NCBI RefSeq assembly: GCF_028502605.1
Contig: NC_079232.1
Location: forward strand, 7,130,001-7,194,000
Reading direction: 5' to 3'
Length of the DNA: 64,000 nt
Source: Trichoderma breve
Taxonomy: Eukaryota > Ascomycota > Sordariomycetes > Hypocreales > Hypocreaceae
The notes beneath the pieces are model-generated. The model ran no database searches and was not told where the DNA came from. It saw nothing but the letters and a program-made list of their open reading frames with translations. The position numbers and the translations under genes are program-made. Of the stretch, positions 56,031-64,000 are shown piece after piece (the first letter of the stretch is position 1; the number at the start of each line of letters is the position of its first letter).

Positions 56031-58266
56031 ATGGGGCCGATTGCAGCATATTGCCTTTTCCTAAGTGTTGCTAGAGTCTATGCCGCAATGCCGATGGGTA
56101 ATTTCTCCCTGCACTTCCATCGCCTCTGTTACTAACAAGAGTGCTATTGCGGGTTTACACGATACGGCCGATACAATTGACGACGACGATGTCGCAGATA
56201 TGTACAAGAATTATCACGGCTGGGTTAACCCTGAGGACTTGACTGCTATGCCACAATGCATCGCCCAGCAGGACCACGACACTTGGTTAGAGGCCATGAC
56301 CAAATGCACTCAGAAGCGATGCACATCACAATTTGGTGTCATCTGCACGCATCACCAATGGCTCACCGAACTCAGCTGTTTGAGCATCGAGTTCTCGCCT
56401 GATGTGCTCAGAGAATACCTCCCGTACTGCAGCAGATCTATCCTTGCAAAGGCACAGTTGTATCATTGGACTCGCAACATCACTGGGCGATCTTGGTTTG
56501 TTGATGTCGGTGATGCGAACGGGTTGACGAACCTGTGGCCGTCCTCTCTACCGAAGGGGTACGCTGGCATTGGAGCGCTTAATCATGCGCCAACATGTCT
56601 AACTACATCGCGATCCGCTTCGTCGAATGAAAAATTTCAGTATTCTGTAGCATCTTGCGTCTTCACTGCCACTCCCGAACACATAGGAAATGCCGAACGC
56701 CCTTGGGAATACAGTCAGTCTCTCAAGTCCATGACTGCCCTAGATTTTGTAACTGCCGGATACAGCCTCGCCCGGGGTTACCTTCCATCTGGCGAATACT
56801 TTGACAAAGATTGCTTTTGCAACGTTTTCACCTTGGATTTTGAACAGGAACCCTGTTCAGCGTCCGCTTTGGACATGACGAAAGAGCGCCTCTGGTTAAA
56901 CAGCACTTGCGGATCGGTATCCCTACCTGACAACTGGACGAATGATCTCAAGACTACAGGATTTGCCTACATGCCTATTGAACACTGGAAATGGCCAACC
57001 TGCGTCATGGATATGCCAAATAAGGTCACTAATCTGGTTGATCAATGTGCGACTGATGCTTGCGAGATCAGCTCCCCTGGTGGATACTGCAATGTCAAAC
57101 GCGCTGTAGAAAGAAGTTGCTTCTGCCACGACATTAGCTATGATTCCTGTGGAGGTTCATGCCACGTCTTTGAGGGCCGCATCGACTATCTTCACTGGTT
57201 GCACGACCTTTGCGGCAGTGTGGAAGGATGGCATGGTCTCCCATCCAATTGGCGCCAATTGACCAACCCGTCCCGCCTTGAGATGATTCCATGGCGATGG
57301 AGTCTCAAACCGGACTCAGAAACCGAGCAAACAACACAGACTTGTGCTTCAAATGAGTGGAAGTTTGGAAGTATCACATTAGTCAACATGGGTCCTCTAC
57401 TCCTCAGCACAATTCTCATCAACGCCAAAGCCTTCCGACGAATTGTACGCCGCCCTATTCTACAGAGTTGGTTATCTGCAGCATTTTGCACAGCTTCCCT
57501 TCAACTGTTCGCCAACCTCTTGATTACATTACTTGTCGTGTCAGTACCTGGCTATGAAAATGTTCCCTTTACTGGGTTGATGATGCTCTGGGGAACAATG
57601 CCTCGTGTTAGTTGGTTGACGACTATTTTCCCCAGTGTTGTCAAACCGTCCAGGTCTATTAGCCTTTCGGAAATCTCGTCTGTGTTACTCGGAGAGGTGC
57701 TCCTCCAATGCTTATCGGCTCCTTACATGTTGTTGACCATCAAGTATGGCCTAGAACATAATCTCTATTTTAGGAGCTTAGAAAGTACAGAGGGTGGAAA
57801 TTCAGCCAAGATCATGTACAACGGGGCGCTCCTATGGCTTATAAGCACTCTCGTACTTCTATGGGCCATTCATACGACGTTTAATATGTTAACAAATAGC
57901 AATCAAGTTGCCCCCAACGTTACTGATGAGCTGACTCCGCTTATATCCCATAGAAGTACACTGTCAAATGACTATAAGTCAAAAGCCTATTATCCTTTTT
58001 CTATTGCAGTCTCGAGCCAGTTTCTTATCTGGCTCTCTCAGTGTTTCTTTTGGGGCGGATTTATTAGTCTCAGCTCAAAGCAGTAAGTCTTTATACAACT
58101 ACCCTTTCAGACCATGGGGCTAAGCATACATCTCAGGTTCTGTCCCCCTTTATTGCAAGTTCTCACAGGTATCTGGGTTGCTTGTTCCGCAGCGAGCGCC
58201 GCTATGTGGATTCCTTCGGAAATATGGATTAAGATTGAGCAGGATGCGAGAGTGAGCTGGCTTTGA
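56031..58266 (+). CDS. Membrane protein with Cys-rich luminal domain, unknown function
   Basis: Three exons, 56031-56097, 56198-58082 and 58137-58266, give 693 aa in consistent phase. The first exon encodes a signal peptide (MGPIAAYCLFLSVARVYAA) that joins in frame to MYKNYHGWVN. Residues about 25-440 form a soluble domain with many Cys residues (for example CFCHDISYDSCGGSC), likely disulfide-bonded outside the cell or in the ER lumen. From about residue 450 roughly seven hydrophobic helices follow, the last supplied by exon 3. The architecture recalls uncharacterised integral membrane proteins common in Sordariomycetes. I do not recognise the family. It has no cluster motif upstream and its tie to the metabolite genes is unknown. 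Confidence 0.75.
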
Positions 58267-58777
58267 GAGAAATCTACAAGGACGTGTACACAGTGTTCTT
58301 CCTTCACAATATTCTGTCCAAATTAGCATCGGTGCCTACGGTTTGTGGTCAAAGACCAGAAGAGAAACGTTCGTTATAGAGAAGAGTGTCGTGACAGGCT
58401 ACTTGGCCTAAACATAACATACCTGAATTAGTTTGATACATCTCCACGACTGCTAATACAGCCTACTAAATCACATGTGCCTCGGTCCACTTTTTCCAGT
58501 GGTGCTCAAGGTCCGACCTCGACTGGATGTTATCAGTCATTCAACACCCTGACATTTAACTAAGTCTCTAAATGATTGAAATCTCGATTTTCAGCTTTGA
58601 ATGGAAAGTCAAATAGATGCCATCTCCGCTCTTAGGAAGGCTTGTCAGCTACATTCTCTACACCCGCCGTTAGTCAACTCATCCTCTCCATCGACCCCTA
58701 TACCCTATATGATAGACTGCCGACTCCTCAGTCAGAGCCACGTTTCTTCCTTGCTAGCAAGCCAAGCTAGCATATTA
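58267..58777. other. Intergenic region between convergent genes
   Basis: Nothing recognised between the 3' ends of the membrane-protein gene and the oxygenase remnant. Confidence 0.4.
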
Positions 58778-59710
58778 TCAGTCCCATACCAACTTCTCAA
58801 TGATTTCATCTTGTGCTGCTGCCTCATACTTGTCAGGTTCCTCATTACCTTCACGATGTCCCCACTTCTTTCCCATAACATCCTTGAACCACTTCACGTC
58901 GACTCCGCCTGTCATGATCTTGTCTGAGAACGCGCGACTTAAGCAGAAACCCTCAAGAGGCTTGAGCTCTATATCGAGATCTGGAGCCACAAATAGAACA
59001 GCACTCAATCTTCGCACACCTGGTGTACGTCGAACCCGATGGCGAGTTGCCTGAATGCAACCCCCGGTCAAGATGACAGTGCACCAGCCTGCAAGAATGA
59101 TAGTTCCGTCTCCGGGTACTTGTATCCACCGTCCGGGTTGCTTTGCGTCCTCTATCCCAAGCCCTGGCGTGCCATCTTGAAAAATGATGCTGAAGGTGCC
59201 GTAGTTAGTGTGGGCACCACAGCCATTGTCACTGTCTGGGGCTGCTGTATCTGGGTTGTAATCGCATAAGCGGTAGTTGGTATTGCCTGTTGTATGGCCC
59301 TGGTTCAAATTGGCGCCGGCGAGCTCAGACATAGCAGACAAAATAGTAGTCACATATGTACTGCTGATGTGATTGAAGAATTCAAGAACTTCATTGTATC
59401 CAGAACTTAGAAGTAGCCAATTTTTTCTGTAGATTATTAGGAACCTGACTGCTTCGTGTTGGTGATAGATCAATGGTGAATTTCTGGTCAGATGTGTCAT
59501 TATAGGTGGCCGCTGTCTTCCCTAAGTTAATCAAAGAGACAACGAATGGCTTCGAACGGCGCTTTGATGCTTGGCGTGAAAGGAACGATTGTAGAACTGG
59601 GATTTGGTAGGTACAGGGATTGGTTTGCGGGACAGCCCCCGCTCCGGAGTACATTGAGCGGCAGGGGACAGAATGCTTGACATATTGAGGGAAGTAGCGG
59701 TGGTAGCCAT
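58778..59710 (-). pseudogene. 2-oxoglutarate/Fe(II) oxygenase, degenerate
   Basis: The C-terminal 2OG-Fe(II) oxygenase core is plain between about 59450 and 58778: YRLCDYNPDT, GAHTNYGTFSIIFQDG, PGDGTIILAGW, then ATRHRVRRTPGVRRLSAVLF. The iron-binding HxD reads His-Thr-Asn here, a change expected to weaken metal binding. Upstream, a plausible start at 59710 (MATTATSLNMSS...) opens a frame that stops at about 59531. The matching continuation (SLINLGKTAATYNDTS) is in another frame, and the step from there to GYNEVLEFF needs a further shift. A 51-base intron (59617-59567 region) could explain the first step, but no splice explains the second. The N-terminal dioxygenase domain is also too short. 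I read it as a decaying gene; a mis-modelled intron remains possible. Confidence 0.6.
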
Positions 59711-59919
59711 GGCGGTTGGTGGTGAGCGGTTTGGTGGTATAGATGTGTTGATTTTGTGACCAAAGGAAGATCTAGAAACCACGCTTAAGCGAGTTTTGAA
59801 GAATAAGAAGCTTATTTAAAGATACCACGAGTTATAGAGCTAATACATATAGAAGCCCGGATTCCTGAGACCGTGCCTTTGTCTTCCGGTCTACTTTACG
59901 GGAAGTCAAACTCTGACAG

Positions 59920-62468
59920 TCATTGTCCTCTCGGTTCTTGCATCTCGCTGAACCATTCTTCAGGCAAAGGTTGGCCCGCTATGATATCCCAGTCAAATAC
60001 CGGAACGTCTTCCATGTCAAAACCTGTGGTAAGTTGTTCCATGTCTTGCGTTCGCGTGAAGAATGCGTCCTTTGCTGGTGTTCCTTGATTGCTGTGAATC
60101 TTCTCCAGTTGAAGCATTTTACCAAGTCTCTTTACTTGGCCTCGATAATTTCGGATAGTAGATCAGAGGCTCTCCGAGTGGCTCGTTGTCGTGCTAAGAT
60201 CTTCTAGCAAGCTAAGAGCAGATAGTAGTTGATCACGGATCTCAGCACCTAAGGTTTCTGGCGCGTGTGAGACTGCAAGGAGTAAGACGGTAAGCGAGGA
60301 ATCTAAGAAATGAGTTGCACAGACGTGGTGCATGGGATGAAGTGTAGGTAGGCGACAAAGGTACAGTAACAAGTTGAGCGACCGCCGTGCAACATTGACA
60401 GCAGCACGCGCACTTAGAGGGTTCTTTTGGATTGAGTCAGACGAATGCAATGCAGGCCTGTGGATTAAGATACGAAGCTCATTGGCGCGGAGATAGAGCA
60501 GGGCGCGAATGAACAACGACTTGTCTCCCATGCCGGTAAAGTCAAGGGGTGTGTTGGGAGTTGTGGCCAAGTTTATGTCCGCAAGGGAAGAAGTTTGAGT
60601 GTTGAATAACCTCAAGGCAGAAGGGAGCGCGTTGCTCCACTGTTGAATTTGGAAATCTAGGTAGGCAATTTTGTCTCGCTCGCCATGTAAACCGCTGCCT
60701 TCGATATAGATGCGTGATGCCCATACACGAGATCCAATGCTTGCAAAGGTGATCATGTTGCGGACATACGGTGATAGGTTATCCTTATATTGGTCAGCGA
60801 TGTGACAGAAAGAGAACAGCAGTACTCAAATGCAAGAGCGATGTAAGGCTGCGATGCCAATTGAGGGATACTGACTAGTTTCGGTAACGCCGGGTCAATA
60901 TCTATATCTTGTATTGCAAACGGCCTGCCCGTGCTGAGGCTAAAGCGTTGGTCAAGGATATAAACATCCCAAAACAGTGTAATCGCTCTTGTCGAAGATT
61001 TGGAGTTGGGATGCATTTGGTAAATTTTTGCTTGATGTAAACCGAGTTCGATACAAAGGCGTGCAGCGAGCCCGATCATCCGCCATGCTTGGTTCTCGTC
61101 GTTCATGAAATAGAAGGAGACGCCCTGTATTACGTCGGAGATGTTAGAAATGTGAAAGCATCATGGAGCTGATAAACTTCAACTCCATTGATCAATAGGG
61201 ATACGAACCAAGAGTGCCATGTTCTCAACATCTTTCAGCTCACCTAACCGTCCCATTGGGAAAACTAGTTCCTGCTGAACCTCTTTGCACATCGCCTCTC
61301 CTATTGTATGCCGACCGCCACCCTCAGCCAGCAGTGTCATCGCCAGAACGAGTTTCAACGTCTGAACGGCACCATCAACCACGTTCTCCGGCGTTTCCAC
61401 ACCAGGAATATGTGATGCCGGCGAATAGTTCATAGCTTCATAAGCACTATACAGCGAACTAAGATTGTGTTTCACTTCGCTCATATCGACCACAGGATAG
61501 ATCGTTCCTATTTCACGTTCGTAGAGATGACACAACCGAACCGCCTCTGCACGGCCGATAAGCCATAGTAGTTTATGGGATGGGTTAGCGAGAGAAGCTT
61601 CTTCTTGTATCCTTGTTTGGCTACTTTCTCCTCCAGCCGAGAGTATCGGTGGTGTTGCCAACTGAGGAGTAATGGGCAATCCGCGTTCTCTATGTTGCGA
61701 CACACCAAGGTAACGCTGCACCATTTGTAAACTAGTATCAGAGCTTGTAAATCCCTTAAATGATGGAGATGGAGATATTCGACGGGTCCCATGTACTGTT
61801 GTTATGGAGGACGGTATTGTGGATGAGCGTAAAGGGAAATTCCAGGATGGCGAGTGCATCATCGTATTGGACTCGGGGTTTGCATTGGTATGAGATTCTT
61901 GTCGAACACTCGTCTGCTTCTGAATAGATTCAAGACTTGAAAGCATCAAGTCAAGTTTGCTTTGCATAGCAGCCATGTCGTTCTTGAGTCTCTGAATTTC
62001 ACTACTTCAATTTCACGTCGTCAGCAACAGACAACTCCAGGACATATGCCAGGATGGAAAGGTATATGGTGATGGAAGAACATACCTAGTAGCCTCAGAA
62101 ACTTCGGTGACTGGAACTGATCCACTTCCATCTCCATAGTCGCAATGAATACCGAACTTTGAGCATCGCTCGCAGGGCTTCTGTCCGGTGCAGCGAACTT
62201 TGCGTCCTCGACATGCATCACTTGAATAAGATGACAGAATTCAAGTTAGCAAGCCAACATCATCAAGCTCTGATGTTTCAACAATAAAGCGAGAAGAAGC
62301 AAGGCTTGCGTTCTCTCACCAGGCGTTGGCCACGTATTGGGCCCTCTTTGGTCGAATCCTGGCCGATCGAGCTCTGATGCGGCATTGGCTGCTCCGTTGT
62401 TCAGTCAACGTCTGGTGATGGATTCCGGCCACGGCCGTCGTTGAATCGCCGACATTCGAGCGAGTCAT
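59920..62468 (-). pseudogene. Zn2Cys6 / fungal_trans transcription factor, apparently interrupted
   Basis: Exons 62468-62320, 62220-62086 and 62004-61209 join cleanly (1080 bases). They encode a zinc cluster split by intron 1 (CDACRGRKVRC, CERCSKFGIHC), then a coiled-coil start (SSEIQRLKNDMAAM) and the first part of a fungal_trans domain. The next exon (from 61124) gives AWRMIGLAARLCIELGLH and SLSTGRPFAIQDIDID. Near 60800 the frame changes: the obvious continuation (DNLSPYVRNMITFASIG) is in another frame, reachable only by a 2-base shift, unless a longer intron ending at 60740 removes that segment. At 60163-60165 a TGA stops the frame, yet the same frame runs on for about 80 codons to 59920, ending in an acidic segment typical of an activation domain. 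One or two lesions would make it non-functional. Alternatively it ends at 60163 with a skipped segment. Confidence 0.6.
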
Positions 62469-64000
62469 TCTTGTAGATCGGCGAACACTTGAAATTCGCG
62501 TTCTTTTTTTCTTTTTACTGGTCGGCGAGCAACTGCAGTTTTAGCTGATGCCTATATAAAGGGATAGAATAATCTGATTATTAAACACGCGGTTTGACTA
62601 ATGCACAGACGCCCACAACTTCTGATTCCACGCAGCATTATTGGCCAATTTGGATCTTAAAGATTAAATGAATCTTCCATAGAGGATATTAAATCAATTT
62701 TTAGGTTTTATGAGCAACATGTCAGATACACGGAGGTGCAATTTGGCCGACCTCTCCGCGTACCTAGTATACACTATCCCTCGCCACAAACACTATCGTA
62801 TTACCTCATCCGACCATATATCAACGTGCGAGGTCTCTAAATGCTAAAGTACTCGTTGCAATGAGCCATTCTACACTGAATGGTATCAAGTAACTTCTTA
62901 AAGTAGTATACCAGGTTATATTTATGTCGATATGCAAAGCAGTCACTGATAGAGGGAAACACGGGGTTGAAGCGTCCTCGTCTTGAATTGACGAGAATGA
63001 GCTCCGAGCTCCGACTATATGATAACCCAAACACCGAGCGTCCTCACAACCCATTTTCGAGTAAAAGTCTTCGCTAGGAGATCATTATGCCCAGGAGTGT
63101 ATCCTCTTGTGAAACTCTCATTGGATCATACATGATCTTTGAATAATTGTACAAAATTCGTCTCGTATAACGCGAATTGTTACACCAGTCGCCTGACTAG
63201 TCTATATGGGAAGAAGACTGGCATTGATAAATCCCTCTGTCGCTTAGAAATAATGCAACATTGGTGCAGGCAGAAGTATTTCGTATCCCCAGTTCTTTGC
63301 CCCTTACAAGTAAACCTTCTTGCCCGTCATCTAAAGCACAACTATTAGCCATAATCAAATCATCTGATCTTTCAAGGGTTATATTGACAGACTATGTACG
63401 AGGAACTGGTTTGGAGAGTAAAGGAGGCGTTTGAACAACATGATAAGGCTTATTCTCGCTAGCAGAGCTACTGGTACCATGGGCACTCGCCTCGCAAAAG
63501 CAGCGACCCCCTAATTTTATAAGCCTGAGGTGTCGATTGTGACTGTTTACATGGAATTTGATAATAGAACCACTAAAATTAGTAAAATATTCGTCACCTG
63601 AAAGATTGATCATGATGAGCCTGCCCTTGAGACGGCAGTTGCAAGCGTTGACGCGTCTATGGGTCAGACTTGCTACTCGCTTGGGGCCTAAGCCAACGCG
63701 TCATACGGTCTAAGAAATACGAGGCAAAATACTACTTGTTCTTGTCAAAGGGCCTTTGTCTGCATCTGCATTCCCATCTTGTACATCGTCCTTCCTCTGG
63801 GATGCCGACATTTACGAGGAGACGCCCGGTTACAGTCTCTTCTATGTAGGTCGATGAATAAGTTCCCTGACATATAATGTCCGAGCAATGACAAAGAGCA
63901 TCACTGGGCCATCCATGAGACCCCGCGCCATAATTCAACAGTTTTACGAGGTAATACTGACCCACATCGTAGATTAGAGGAATCCTACGTGGTACTGCGT
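62469..64000. other. Upstream region and right flank, no gene seen
   Basis: The first 60 bases hold two TCGGCGA cores; after that no gene, RNA or repeat was recognised up to the window end. Confidence 0.4.
62478..62528 (+). promoter_or_regulatory. Pair of TCGGCGA cores at the regulator start
   Basis: TCGGCGA occurs at 62478-62484 and 62522-62528, 10-60 bases before the regulator's start codon, without the CTTT tail of the cluster motif. A third core on the other strand lies in its first exon (62446-62452). This could mean autoregulation or chance. Confidence 0.3.

Overview
The window is chromosomal DNA from a filamentous ascomycete (Pezizomycotina, most likely Hypocreales). Genes carry short GT-AG introns with CTAAC-like branch sites, and the families (Zn2Cys6 regulators, a Con-13-type conidiation protein, a PKS-NRPS) are typical of these fungi. 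The order is inferred from gene content only. Exon models below were built by hand from reading frames and splice signals; most give complete frames whose summed length is a multiple of three.

Left part (1-16 kb): a fungal_trans_2-type regulator without a visible zinc cluster; a peroxisomal D-amino-acid oxidase; an UNC93-type membrane protein divergent from an N,N-dimethylformamidase-like amidohydrolase; a decayed copia-protease-like gene; a hairpin MITE-like element; and a Con-13-like secreted protein. A gene-poor stretch follows (16-20.3 kb).

Centre (20.3-55 kb): a secondary-metabolite cluster built around a 3910-residue PKS-NRPS (KS-AT-DH-MT-KR-ACP-C-A-T-R, no enoyl reductase motif). Reading left from the synthetase come an alpha/beta hydrolase (Fus2-like), an eEF1B-gamma/GST-like protein (Fus3-like), an NmrA-like reductase, an MFS pump (Fus6-like), an aldehyde dehydrogenase (Fus7-like) and a P450 (Fus8-like). 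An aspartic-protease-like protein (Fus4-like) lies on the other side. This is nearly the gene set and order of the known fusarin clusters, so a fusarin/NG-391/lucilactaene-type polyenyl pyrrolidone is the likely product class. Further left a SABATH-type carboxyl methyltransferase, an MBOAT acyltransferase and a Zn2Cys6 regulator may extend the cluster. The link is an 11-base motif, TCGGCGACTTT, found exactly or with one mismatch upstream of the methyltransferase/acyltransferase pair, the P450, the aldehyde dehydrogenase, the pump, the GST-like gene and the hydrolase/PKS-NRPS pair.

Right part (55-64 kb): a secreted-then-multispanning membrane protein of unknown function, a degenerate 2-oxoglutarate oxygenase, and a Zn2Cys6 regulator that appears interrupted although its promoter carries the core of the same motif. 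The last 1.5 kb shows no gene.
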